64,000 nucleotides of DNA, from NCBI RefSeq assembly GCF_004364805.1, contig NZ_SOAP01000002.1, positions 558,001 through 622,000 of the forward strand, in the 5' to 3' direction. The first letter of the stretch is position 1; every line of letters starts with the position of its first letter. Source of the stretch: Pelagimonas phthalicica (lineage in GTDB: Bacteria > Pseudomonadota > Alphaproteobacteria > Rhodobacterales > Rhodobacteraceae). Below the pieces are notes generated by a model, which saw only the letters and a list, made by a program, of their open reading frames with translations, ran no database searches and had not been told where the DNA came from. Of the stretch, positions 1 to 7,907 are shown in pieces. Both the position numbers and the translations under genes were made by a program.

Positions 1-21
1 GACCAGAGGTGTGAGCAAAGC

Positions 22-39
22 TGTGCGAATTCCCGCACA
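22..39. promoter_or_regulatory. DctD-like operator, site 1
   Basis: Inverted repeat with arms TGTGCG and CGCACA around AATTCC. It matches the general form GTGCGG-N4/5-CCGCAC that I associate with DctD sites in alphaproteobacteria (from memory). It lies just downstream of dctD, so it probably controls a gene beyond the left edge, likely the dicarboxylate TRAP transporter. That target is inferred. Confidence 0.5.
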
Positions 40-53
40 ACTGTTAGCGGTGG

Positions 54-73
54 TTGTGCGGATTTCCGCACAA
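54..73. promoter_or_regulatory. DctD-like operator, site 2
   Basis: Perfect palindrome with 9-base arms TTGTGCGGA and TCCGCACAA around a TT centre. Its centre is 33 bp (about three helical turns) from the centre of the site at 22-39, as expected for a pair of sites on one DNA face. No -24/-12 sigma-54 promoter was found beside it inside the window. Confidence 0.55.
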
Positions 74-76
74 GTT

Positions 77-1324
77 TCACGAATCGCGATTCGATTCTTG
101 GGACGGCTTGAAATCTTCGGGCTTGAGCCCATATTTTGCCAGCTTGTCGTAAAAGGTCTTGCGCGGCAGTTTCAGCGCTTCGGCAGCGGCGCGCGCCTGC
201 CCCTGCGCCTTGCCAAGCGCCTCGGCCAAAAGCGAGCGTTCGACTTGCGCCAATCTATCCGCCAGGCCCAGCCCTTCGCCTGCTTGAGGGGCCTCACCGC
301 CAACCCCAAGCACCAAACGCATCGCCTCGGACATCAAGGCACGGGCATTGCCGGGCCAATCGCGGGCCATCAGATCGGCCAGTTGGTCCTCTGACACCTC
401 CGGCATCGGCTGGCCTGCTTGTTCCGCAGCCTGCGAGACATAGTGACGGAAGATAACCGGGATGTCCTCGGGCCGCTCGCTGAGGGCTGGAATGCGCAAT
501 TGCATCACATCCAGCCGGTAATACAGTTCGAACGAAAACTCGCCCGCATCCACCTGTTTGCTCAGATCACGGGTGGTGCCGCCGATCAGGGTCGCCCCGC
601 CCTGCTCTACCAGATCCAGCAGCGCCAGTTGCGCGTCTTTGGAGAGCGCGCCAATTTCATCCAGGAACAGCGTACCATTGGCGCAGGCCTCCCAGATTTG
701 TGTCAGATCACTTCGGGTTAACCCCGCTGCGGCGCGCTTTTCAAAGGGGGCTTTGGCGCGCATGGAACATAAATGCACGACCTCGGCGATTTTGGAGATA
801 CCCGATCCGGGCGCGCCTGAAATCAACACATCCGTATCAGCCTGCGCCGCTGCGCGCGCCTTTTTACGCAGTGCGTCAGCTTTGGACGAAACGCCAAAAA
901 TCATCCGCGCTGCCGGGTCACCGTCTTCCATTTGCGCCTTGAGATGGCGGTTCTCAAGAACCAACCCGCGCGTATGCAGTGCCCGATTAACAATGGACAG
1001 CAAATCATTGGTGCCACAAGGTTTTTCAAGAAACCCAAATGCCCCTTGCGACATGGCCCGAACGGCCATGGGAATGTCGCCTTCGCCCGTCAACAGGATC
1101 ACGGGAAGGTCCGTATCCTGCGCGCGCGCATGGTCCAGCAGGTGAAACCCATCACGACCCGGCATACGAATATCGGAGACGATCACCCCGTCAAAGGCGG
1201 GCGTGATGTGATCCTTGGCCTCAAGGAACGACCCGGCAGTCAGCGTGTCGATATCGGCAAGTTCAAGGGTTTGCGACAGGGCCTGGCGCACCTCGAAATC
1301 GTCATCGACCAATAAAACCTTCAT
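77..1324 (-). CDS. dctD: DctD-type response regulator, degenerate AAA+ domain
   Basis: Response regulator of the C4-dicarboxylate transport two-component system, 415 residues. The receiver domain (about 1-120) has acidic residues near D7-D9 and the likely phospho-acceptor D51. An NtrC-type AAA+ domain (about 140-340) follows, then a Fis-type helix-turn-helix (about 375-400, ending in PRKTFYDKL). The central domain is odd. The Walker A position reads GAPGSGIS (170-177), so the lysine is missing; the GAFTGA sigma-54 loop is absent and the segment shortened; an FR arginine before ELYYRL is also lost. Walker B residues D222 and E223 remain. I infer a regulator that does not hydrolyse ATP or engage sigma-54. 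The start was set at the ATG giving MKVLLVDDD, 20 bp after dctB, rather than at an upstream in-frame ATG. Confidence 0.85.
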   Translation of the reverse strand: MKVLLVDDDFEVRQALSQTLELADIDTLTAGSFLEAKDHITPAFDGVIVSDIRMPGRDGFHLLDHARAQDTDLPVILLTGEGDIPMAVRAMSQGAFGFLEKPCGTNDLLSIVNRALHTRGLVLENRHLKAQMEDGDPAARMIFGVSSKADALRKKARAAAQADTDVLISGAPGSGISKIAEVVHLCSMRAKAPFEKRAAAGLTRSDLTQIWEACANGTLFLDEIGALSKDAQLALLDLVEQGGATLIGGTTRDLSKQVDAGEFSFELYYRLDVMQLRIPALSERPEDIPVIFRHYVSQAAEQAGQPMPEVSEDQLADLMARDWPGNARALMSEAMRLVLGVGGEAPQAGEGLGLADRLAQVERSLLAEALGKAQGQARAAAEALKLPRKTFYDKLAKYGLKPEDFKPSQESNRDS

Positions 1325-1344
1325 CCTAGCTGGCTCCCATCCCC

Positions 1345-3093
1345 TTAATCTGAGCTCCAATATTCGAGTTCTACGGTGAACATCGCGCCATGTTCGGCAT
1401 TGCTGCCACGGATCTGGCCGCCAAAGCTTTGGACCAGCCCGTAAGAAATGGAAAGCCCCAGACCCATGCCCTCGCCAACTTCCTTGGTCGAGTAAAAGGG
1501 TTCAAAGATACGATCCGGATCTGCGATCCCGGGGCCGGAATCAGAAACATTTACAGAGAGTTGTTCGCCATTGTTAATCTCGATCCTGATGCTCTTCTGC
1601 TCAAGTCCCGCCATGGCATCTGCGGCATTGTTGATCAGGTTGACAAAGACCTGGCTTAGCCGAACCTCGCCGCCACGGGCATAAACCGGGCCTTTGGTGG
1701 CCTTTGGGTCCCAATCAAGCGTGACGCCGTCGCTGGCCAAGCGCGCCTCGGTCAATTCGACGGCGGATTGGATCACACCGACTAGGTCAACCTTGCCCAT
1801 CGGTTCATTTTCATTGCGGGCAAAGGCGCGCAAATTGGTGATGATACGCGCCGCGCGGGTGGCCAATTGCGAAATGCGGGAAAGGTTTTCACCAGCCTTT
1901 TCCGGACGCCCGCGAGTTAGAAAAGACTCCCCATTTTCAGCATATTGCCGGATAGCCATAAGAGGTTGGTTTAACTCGTGACTGATCCCCGCCGACATTT
2001 GCCCCAGCGCTGACAGCTTGCCCGCCTGCACCAGATCGGCCTGCGCCTTGCGCAAGGCGGCCTCGGCGTCTTGGCGCTCTTTGACCTCATGGCGCAGGGC
2101 GTCATTGGCTTGCTCCAGATCTTGCGTGCGGTCCCTGACTCGCGTTTCCAAGATCACATTGGCGCGGGCCAAGGTGCGCCGACGAATGTCAGCCACAACC
2201 AGAACCGCCCCCAAGACCAGCCCGAGCACCGCAACAATTCCGGTCTGCAACCCCGCAAGACGCTGGGCCGGACCAACATCCAAAAGCGCCTCGCCCGTCA
2301 TGCCGATCACTGGCAAGGGTTGTTTCAGGTATAGCGCCGTGGAGGGCACGTAGGGGCTGAGCGATTGGTGCCAGAAATCATGACCGCTTTCGGTCTCAAT
2401 CCGCACCTCATGCAACTCACCTGCTGGATCAACAAAACCCCGCAACCCTTTCTTCCAGAATAAAAGTTCTGAGCGGCTGGTCACGAAAATCTGGCCAAGA
2501 TCATCAGAAAAGAACACCGCCGGACGCGAGGCGCGCCATTCCTGTTCCAGCCGGTCGATATCCACCGCGACCACCAAGATACCGCGCACGCCACCCGTTT
2601 CCTCGAAACTGGGCGAGGCAAAGTAATAGGCGCGGCGCCCAAACTGATCGCTGATGCCATGGCTGGCCCCAAGCGCCCCATCGCTGGCCCGCAGGAACAC
2701 AGGCGCGATGGACCGCTCGCGATCATCCCCCTGATGTGATGCCGCCAAGACCTGCCCGTCGCGATCAAGGTAAAGCGCCATCATCGCGCCGGTCTTGTCC
2801 ACGGTTTCCAGCAACAGATTATCTGCGGCCGCGCGCAGACCGCCGGAATGCAGGTCCGCCAAAGCGGGATGATCGGACAAAAGCACGGCGGTTGAGCGGT
2901 AGCGCAGCAATCCCGCCACCAACCGGTCAGAGGCCAAAGCCAGGTCGGATTCCCCGCGCGCTGCGATCTGCCCCAAGGCCTGCGCATAGGAATAGCTCCA
3001 CGCGCCCCAGGTCACAGCCGCCACGCAAAGAAGATACAGCGCGATGCCAAGCGTTCTGAGGGATGAGCGGTGTGTCATAAGGGTTTGTACCAT
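1345..3093 (-). CDS. dctB: DctB-type sensor histidine kinase
   Basis: Membrane sensor kinase for C4-dicarboxylates, partner of the adjacent dctD. It is 582 residues long. One membrane helix lies near residues 14-36, followed by a periplasmic sensor region of about 240 residues and a second helix near 285-305. A coiled-coil linker leads to the HisKA box with the phospho-acceptor H372 in SHELNQPL. The HATPase domain shows the N box (NLINNAAD), G1 (DSGPGI) and G2 (GEGMGLGLSIS). These features match the DctB family in order and length. An alternative start six codons in (3078) is possible; neither has a clear Shine-Dalgarno sequence. It is transcribed with dctD, 20 bp downstream, and probably with the Lrp-type gene upstream. 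Confidence 0.88.
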   Translation of the reverse strand: MVQTLMTHRSSLRTLGIALYLLCVAAVTWGAWSYSYAQALGQIAARGESDLALASDRLVAGLLRYRSTAVLLSDHPALADLHSGGLRAAADNLLLETVDKTGAMMALYLDRDGQVLAASHQGDDRERSIAPVFLRASDGALGASHGISDQFGRRAYYFASPSFEETGGVRGILVVAVDIDRLEQEWRASRPAVFFSDDLGQIFVTSRSELLFWKKGLRGFVDPAGELHEVRIETESGHDFWHQSLSPYVPSTALYLKQPLPVIGMTGEALLDVGPAQRLAGLQTGIVAVLGLVLGAVLVVADIRRRTLARANVILETRVRDRTQDLEQANDALRHEVKERQDAEAALRKAQADLVQAGKLSALGQMSAGISHELNQPLMAIRQYAENGESFLTRGRPEKAGENLSRISQLATRAARIITNLRAFARNENEPMGKVDLVGVIQSAVELTEARLASDGVTLDWDPKATKGPVYARGGEVRLSQVFVNLINNAADAMAGLEQKSIRIEINNGEQLSVNVSDSGPGIADPDRIFEPFYSTKEVGEGMGLGLSISYGLVQSFGGQIRGSNAEHGAMFTVELEYWSSD

Positions 3094-3130
3094 CCAAGCG
3101 GCGCGGGCTGCCAGCCTGTCCTGTCGCAGC

Positions 3131-3586
3131 TCAGAGCGGCAAGGCGGTTGTTGCCTTGATCTCTTCCATCGAGAGAAGCGCGGTCACATTGTGGACTTTG
3201 ACCTCGGAAATCAGCGCCTGATAGAAGACGTCATAAGCGCGGGCGTTTTCGACGCGGACCTTGAGGATGTAATCGATATCCCCGGCCAGACGATGCGCCT
3301 CTTGCACCTCGGGGCGCGCACGCAGGGCAGCGAGGAATTTTTGCTGCCAATCCGCCTCGTGCTCAGACGTGCGGATCAAAACAAAGAAAGTTGCCTCAAA
3401 ACCAAGGGCTTCGGCATCAAGGATCACGGTCTGCGCACCAATGATCCCGGCCTCGCGCATCTTGCGTATGCGATTCCAAACCGGGGTCTTGGAAGAGCCC
3501 ACTTCGCGGGCAATTTCATCCAAGGATTGCGCTGCGTCGCGTTGCAGCGAAATGAGGATTTTCCGGTCTGTGTCGTCGATCTTCAT
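3131..3586 (-). CDS. Lrp/AsnC family transcriptional regulator
   Basis: A 151-residue Lrp/AsnC-type regulator. The N-terminal winged helix-turn-helix (about 5-50) begins with the family signature DDTDRKILISLQ and contains VWNRIRKM in the recognition region. The C-terminal RAM ligand-binding domain (about 65-140) includes GDIDYILKV. The start was set at the second ATG because AGGAA stands about 8 bases before it. It is divergent from the sulfite-reduction operon starting at 3732, which suggests that it regulates that operon, perhaps in response to a sulfur amino acid; that role is inferred. The shared upstream region is about 145 bp. It also precedes dctB on the same strand by 37 bp, so read-through into dctB is possible. 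Confidence 0.85.
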   Translation of the reverse strand: MKIDDTDRKILISLQRDAAQSLDEIAREVGSSKTPVWNRIRKMREAGIIGAQTVILDAEALGFEATFFVLIRTSEHEADWQQKFLAALRARPEVQEAHRLAGDIDYILKVRVENARAYDVFYQALISEVKVHNVTALLSMEEIKATTALPL

Positions 3587-3731
3587 TTTTGTTCCTGTTT
3601 TTGCCAAATCGAGGAACCTGGCTCCCCCGCCTGCGGAAACTTAGAACATCTTTCCTTATTTGCCCAGGCATATAGCGAAGATGCGGGAAAATTTCCTATA
3701 TTGCAGTGCAGAAACACAAAGGTTCACACCC

Positions 3732-4529
3732 ATGCTGGCTCAGCTGTTCAAATCATCGCGCAACGTACACCCTGCCCCGACACCAGGAAAAGTGCGTTTT
3801 GTTGGTGCGGGTCCCGGTGATCCGGATCTGCTGACGCTCAAGGCGCTGGATGCTTTGCAGGCGGCAGATGTGGTGATCCATGACGGGTTGGTGCCGAACC
3901 AGATTGTCCTGCTGGCGCGCAAGGCGGTCAAGATCATTCCGGTCGGCAAAAAAGGCTTTGGCCACCATACTCCGCAGGAAGAGATCAATGCCCGCATCGT
4001 CGAAAATGCCTTGCAGGGGCATACTGTCGTGCGCCTGAAGGGCGGCGATCCGACCGTATTTGCCCGTCTGGACGAAGAGATCGAAGCCGTTGAGGCCGCC
4101 GATCTGACCTATGACATCGTGCCCGGCATCACCGCCGCCTCGGCCAGCCTGTCGGCCATTGGTCAATCGCTGACCAAGCGGGGCCGCAATGCCTCGGCCC
4201 GTATTCTGACCGGTCACGACATGAAGGGGTTTGCCGATCACGATTGGCGCGCCCTTGCCCAATCCGGCGAAGTCGCCGCCATCTATATGGGCAAGCGCGC
4301 CGCGCGCTTTATCCAAGGCCGGTTGCTGATGCATGGAGCCGCGCCCGATACGCCCGTGACATTGGTGGAAAATGCCAGCCGCGCCGATCAGCGCATCCTG
4401 GCCACCACCCTGACCCAATTGCCTGACCTCGTGGATCAGGCTGACCCGAAAGGCCCGGCACTGATGCTGTGGGGATTGTCCCCGCGCGACGCTGCCGCCC
4501 AAGACATTCTCGTACAGGAGCTAGCCTGA
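3732..4529 (+). CDS. cobA: Uroporphyrinogen-III C-methyltransferase (SUMT)
   Basis: Converts uroporphyrinogen III to precorrin-2 by two SAM-dependent methylations, here presumably for the sirohaem of the sulfite reductase encoded downstream. It is 265 residues and corresponds to the C-terminal half of CysG, without the dehydrogenase/chelatase half. Family motifs are GAGPGDPDLLTLKA (about 24-37), the VVRLKGGDP block (about 98-106) and PGITAASA. The start was placed at the ATG giving MLAQLF, with AAAGG about 10 bases upstream; a longer in-frame start at 3660 would add a non-homologous tail. Its stop shares one base with the next start (TGATG), which indicates translational coupling. The gene is called cobA or cysG in different annotations. 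Confidence 0.9.
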   Translation: MLAQLFKSSRNVHPAPTPGKVRFVGAGPGDPDLLTLKALDALQAADVVIHDGLVPNQIVLLARKAVKIIPVGKKGFGHHTPQEEINARIVENALQGHTVVRLKGGDPTVFARLDEEIEAVEAADLTYDIVPGITAASASLSAIGQSLTKRGRNASARILTGHDMKGFADHDWRALAQSGEVAAIYMGKRAARFIQGRLLMHGAAPDTPVTLVENASRADQRILATTLTQLPDLVDQADPKGPALMLWGLSPRDAAAQDILVQELA

Positions 4530-4828
4530 TGCCCAAGGCGTTTACCCCCAAAGTGATCACCGCCAATGCCTTGATCGAAGGTGATGTGGTTTATTTCTCG
4601 GAAACAAATGACTGGGTGCGCGATCTGGCCCAGGCCGAGCTGCTGACCGATGAGGCCGTGGCAGATGCCCGCCTGATCGAGGCCAGCGCGCAGCAAGACA
4701 AGATCGTCGGGGCCTATCTGACCGATATGGCCGCAGGTGACAACGGCCCGCAGCCGGTGCATTTCCGCGAAGATTTTCGCGCCACCGGCCCATCCAACTA
4801 TTTCCACGGCAAACAAGCCGCTCACTGA
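4529..4828 (+). CDS. DUF2849 domain protein of the sulfite reduction operon
   Basis: A 99-residue soluble protein matching my recollection of DUF2849, a family found mainly in alphaproteobacteria between the sirohaem methyltransferase and sulfite reductase genes. No cofactor motif, cysteine pair or membrane helix is visible. It starts in a TGATG overlap with cobA and is followed by an 87-bp gap containing two palindromes before the reductase. Its position between sirohaem synthesis and the sirohaem enzyme suggests an accessory role in assembly or electron delivery. This is an inference from position only. Confidence 0.8.
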   Translation: MPKAFTPKVITANALIEGDVVYFSETNDWVRDLAQAELLTDEAVADARLIEASAQQDKIVGAYLTDMAAGDNGPQPVHFREDFRATGPSNYFHGKQAAH

Positions 4829-4844
4829 CATCGCAACACGCGCC

Positions 4845-4888
4845 CAAATTCCATCCATGGAATTTGCAAATTCCGTTGACGGAATTTG
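4845..4888. repeat. Two abutting 22-bp palindromes
   Basis: Two palindromes sit end to end (4845-4866 and 4867-4888). The first has arms CAAATTCCAT and ATGGAATTTG around CC; the second has CAAATTCCGT and ACGGAATTTG around TG. The arm differences (CCAT against CCGT) are matched on the other side, so the symmetry is kept. A related pair lies at 61726-61769. It is inside the transcribed DUF2849-cysI gap, 27 bp before the cysI start. Confidence 0.85.
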
Positions 4889-4915
4889 GACCGCCAAGCC
4901 CAGAGGAAACGAGCC

Positions 4916-6592
4916 ATGTATAGCTATTCCGACTTTGACCACGCCTTTGTCGCCGAACGCAATCGTCAGTTCCGCAACCAGGTCGAACGCCGCATCTCTG
5001 GCGCGCTGACCGAGGATGAATTCCGCCCGCTGCGCCTGATGAACGGGTTGTACCTGCAGCTGCACGCCTACATGCTGCGCGTTGCCATTCCCTATGGCAC
5101 GCTGAGCTCGCGTCAGATGCACAAGCTGGCCGATATCGCCGATAAGTGGGACAAGGGCTATGGCCATTTCACCACCCGTCAGAACATCCAGTATAACTGG
5201 CCCAAGCTGAGCGATGTGCCAGATATGCTGGACGCGCTGGGTGAGGTGCAGATGCACGCCATTCAGACCTCGGGCAACACGATCCGCAACGTGACCGCCG
5301 ATCATTTCGCCGGTGCCGCGGCGGATGAGATCGCCGATCCGCGCCCGGTGGCCGAACTGCTGCGCCAGTGGTCCACCGACCACCCGGAATTCCAGTTCAT
5401 GCCGCGCAAGTTCAAGATCGCCGTGTCGGGTTCCGAGGCGGATCGCGCCGTGCTGCGCGCCCATGACCTTGCCTTCCAGATCGTCAAGAATGAGGCGGGT
5501 GAGATCGGCTATAAGGTTATCGTGGGGGGCGGTCTGGGCCGCACGCCGATGATCGGCAAGGTGCTGCGTGACTTCCTGCCTCAGGCGGATCTGCTGCCCT
5601 ATGCCGAAGCCATCGTTTCGGTGTGGAACGTGCTGGGCCGCCGCGACAACAAATACAAAGCCCGCATCAAGATCACGGTGCATGAGCACGGCATCGAAGA
5701 GATCAGCCGTCTGGTGGAAGAGCGCTTTGAATACACCAAGCCTTTGTTCAGCGGGACCGATCAGGAACAGTTGAAGGCGATTGAAGCACAGTTTGCCGCG
5801 CCTGACTTTGTCTCCAAAGGCACCGAGAACTTTGATCGCGCCTATGACAGCGACCCGGTCTTCCGGTCCTGGGCGGACACCAACCTGTCTGCTCATAAGG
5901 CGGATGGTTATGCGATTGCTCAGATCTCAATCAAGAAACATGGCGACACGCCGGGCGATGCCAGCAGCGCGCAAATGCGCGTCATGGCCGATATCGCCAA
6001 GGAATTTGGCCATAATGAGCTGCGCATCAGCCATGAGCAAAACGTGGTACTGCCGCATGTCCACAAGGATGACCTGCCCGAGATTCATGCCCGTTTGAAG
6101 GCGCATGATCTGGCCACCGCCAATATCGGTCAGATCTCTGACATCATCGCCTGCCCCGGCATGGATTACTGCGCGCTGGCCACGGCCCGCTCGATCCCGG
6201 TTGCGCAACAGATCGCGACCCGTTTCGACGAGCTGAAGCTCGAGCATGATATCGGCCATCTGCAGATCAAGATCTCGGGCTGCATCAACGCCTGTGGTCA
6301 CCACCATGTGGCACATATCGGCATCCTGGGTCTCGACCGGGCCGGCGTTGAAAACTACCAGATCACGCTGGGCGGTGACGCCACGCAGACTGCGGCCATT
6401 GGCACCCGCACCGGCCCGGGCTTTGCCTATGACGAGATCGTTCCAGCGGTCGAGCGTCTGGTTGCGGCCTATCTGGAGCTGCGCCTAAACGAGGACGAAA
6501 CCTTCCTCGAGACCTATCGCCGTGTTGGCATGCCTCCGTTCAAAGAGGCGCTGTATGGCGAAGCGGCAACCAAACGCGTAAAGGCGGCCTGA
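4916..6592 (+). CDS. cysI: Sulfite/nitrite reductase hemoprotein
   Basis: Sirohaem/[4Fe-4S] enzyme carrying out the six-electron reduction of sulfite to sulfide, 558 residues. The cluster and sirohaem ligands are visible as C413-x5-C419 (ACPGMDYC) and C456-x3-C460 (SGCINACG). The two ferredoxin-like half domains and their repeats typical of the family are recognisable (QNIQYNW near the N-terminal half). No flavoprotein subunit (cysJ) is nearby, and ferredoxin-NADP reductase follows at 7908, so a ferredoxin electron donor is likely. The start is the ATG preceded by AGAGGAAACGAGCC. The context with APS reductase argues for sulfite rather than nitrite as substrate. Confidence 0.9.
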   Translation: MYSYSDFDHAFVAERNRQFRNQVERRISGALTEDEFRPLRLMNGLYLQLHAYMLRVAIPYGTLSSRQMHKLADIADKWDKGYGHFTTRQNIQYNWPKLSDVPDMLDALGEVQMHAIQTSGNTIRNVTADHFAGAAADEIADPRPVAELLRQWSTDHPEFQFMPRKFKIAVSGSEADRAVLRAHDLAFQIVKNEAGEIGYKVIVGGGLGRTPMIGKVLRDFLPQADLLPYAEAIVSVWNVLGRRDNKYKARIKITVHEHGIEEISRLVEERFEYTKPLFSGTDQEQLKAIEAQFAAPDFVSKGTENFDRAYDSDPVFRSWADTNLSAHKADGYAIAQISIKKHGDTPGDASSAQMRVMADIAKEFGHNELRISHEQNVVLPHVHKDDLPEIHARLKAHDLATANIGQISDIIACPGMDYCALATARSIPVAQQIATRFDELKLEHDIGHLQIKISGCINACGHHHVAHIGILGLDRAGVENYQITLGGDATQTAAIGTRTGPGFAYDEIVPAVERLVAAYLELRLNEDETFLETYRRVGMPPFKEALYGEAATKRVKAA

Positions 6593-6595
6593 GCC

Positions 6596-7402
6596 ATGAA
6601 AGACACCTCAGCCGGGTTTCCCGGCCGCAACACCGGGGCGGTGCCCGATTGGGACGCCCTCAAGGATCGCGTGGACGCTCTGAACAACCGCTATCGCCAT
6701 CACTCCGCGACAGCTGTGTTGGAAGGTGCGCTGCGCGACCCCGAAGCTGGGCGCATCGCCATGGTGTCGAGCTTCGGGGCTGAATCCGTGGCGCTGCTGC
6801 ATTTGGTGGCGATGGTGGACCGGAAAACCCCGGTCTTGTTCATCGACACGCGGCTGCTTTTCGCGGAAACGCTGGTTTACCAACAGGAGATCGCCGAAAG
6901 GCTGCACCTGGAAAACCTGCAGATCATCCGGGCCGAACAGGCTGTGCTGGACCAGCATGACCCTTACGGGGCGCTGAAACTGTCTGACAAGGATCGCTGC
7001 TGTGATCTGCGCAAGACCCAGCCGCTGGAAAACGCGCTCAAGGGCTATGACGGCTGGATCACAGGGCGCAAACGCTATCAAAGCGCGTCGCGTGCCAATC
7101 TCGAGTTCTTCGAACTCGAAGAGGCGACAGGCCGGATCAAGGTGAACCCGCTGGCCTTTTGGGGCCCGGACGATGTGCGGGTCTATATGGAAGAAAACCG
7201 GCTGCCCAAACATCCGCTGGTGGCACAGGGTTATCCCAGCATTGGCTGCCTGCCCTGCACCAGCAAGGTAAAGCCCGGCGAGGATCCCCGTGCGGGGCGC
7301 TGGCGTGGTGAACAGAAAGAAGAGTGCGGCATTCATTTTGTGAATGGGCGCGCAGTGCGACCCGGGCAAGAGCCCGACGCAAGAAAAGGAGAAACGGCAT
7401 GA
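6596..7402 (+). CDS. cysH: Adenylylsulfate (APS) reductase, CysH family
   Basis: Thioredoxin-dependent reductase that releases sulfite from activated sulfate, 268 residues. The PAPS-reductase fold has the nucleotide loop SSFGAESVALLH (about 58-69). Two cysteine pairs, C135/C136 (DRCCDLRK) and C218-x2-C221 (IGCLPC), are the [4Fe-4S] ligands that mark the APS-using bacterial type. The catalytic C244 lies in EECGIH near the C-terminus. It starts 3 bp after the cysI stop and overlaps the next gene by four bases (ATGA), so the three genes are translated from one mRNA. Confidence 0.92.
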   Translation: MKDTSAGFPGRNTGAVPDWDALKDRVDALNNRYRHHSATAVLEGALRDPEAGRIAMVSSFGAESVALLHLVAMVDRKTPVLFIDTRLLFAETLVYQQEIAERLHLENLQIIRAEQAVLDQHDPYGALKLSDKDRCCDLRKTQPLENALKGYDGWITGRKRYQSASRANLEFFELEEATGRIKVNPLAFWGPDDVRVYMEENRLPKHPLVAQGYPSIGCLPCTSKVKPGEDPRAGRWRGEQKEECGIHFVNGRAVRPGQEPDARKGETA

Positions 7403-7779
7403 GCGTGATCGTGACCGATAGCGGCTTTGCCGCAGATGACTGGACCAAAGGCTTTGAGGCCGAGGGTGTATTGGATCTGGCATCGGATGCCGATCCGGTG
7501 ACCGTGGACATTGACGGGGTCGAGATGATCCGCGTTGATTTCCCGAGCTTTGCCGACGGGCGCGGCTTTTCCATTGCCCGCCATCTGCGCCTGCGCGGCT
7601 ACAAAGGCCGGCTGCGGGCCATGGGCCATGTGATCAACGAACAATATGCCATGGCGCGCCGTTGTGGTTTTGACGAGGTCGAAATCAGCGAGGAACTGGC
7701 CGCGCGTCAGCCCGCCGACCTTTGGGCCAGCCGCGCCAATTGGCAAGAAAACGATTACCAGGCGCGTATGCGCGGCTGA
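7399..7779 (+). CDS. DUF934 domain protein of the sulfate reduction operon
   Basis: A 126-residue protein of the DUF934 family, which in proteobacteria is nearly always linked to cysH and cysI. It begins in an ATGA overlap with cysH. The central segment (GRGFSIARHLR, GYKGRLRAMGHV) is the conserved part of the family as I recall it. No cysteine pair or cofactor site is seen, so a structural or regulatory role in sulfite reduction is more likely than catalysis. It ends the operon: a terminator hairpin follows at 7803. Confidence 0.85.
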   Translation: MSVIVTDSGFAADDWTKGFEAEGVLDLASDADPVTVDIDGVEMIRVDFPSFADGRGFSIARHLRLRGYKGRLRAMGHVINEQYAMARRCGFDEVEISEELAARQPADLWASRANWQENDYQARMRG

Positions 7780-7802
7780 GGCCATAGATGTTCGGGCTTT
7801 TG

Positions 7803-7840
7803 GCCGCCGATCGGGTGTCTCCCCCCTTTCGGCGGCTTTT
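7803..7840 (+). terminator. Intrinsic terminator of the cys operon
   Basis: Stem arms GCCGCCGA (7803-7810) and TCGGCGGC (7829-7836), followed by TTTT. It lies 24 bp after the DUF934 stop. Confidence 0.7.
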
Positions 7841-7872
7841 ACCTGACATATATCAAAGCTAAATCTGAGTTA

Positions 7873-7888
7873 CCGGTTTAGAAACCGG
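7873..7888. promoter_or_regulatory. Palindrome upstream of fpr
   Basis: Perfect inverted repeat CCGGTTT-AG-AAACCGG, ending 19 bp before the fpr start codon and just before its ribosome binding site (AAAGGA). It could be an operator or an mRNA hairpin affecting fpr translation. Only one copy was seen. Confidence 0.4.
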
Positions 7889-7907
7889 GCAAAGGAATCA
7901 TAAAGAG

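Noticed and set aside
1-60. A possible sigma-54 promoter beside the DctD-like sites
   Set aside because: On the minus strand TTGCTC is present, but no GG pair stands 10 bases before its GC, so the -24/-12 consensus is not met.
4436-5896. A 486-codon minus-strand frame
   Set aside because: Antisense to cobA, DUF2849 and cysI, all of which have clear motifs and coupling on the plus strand.
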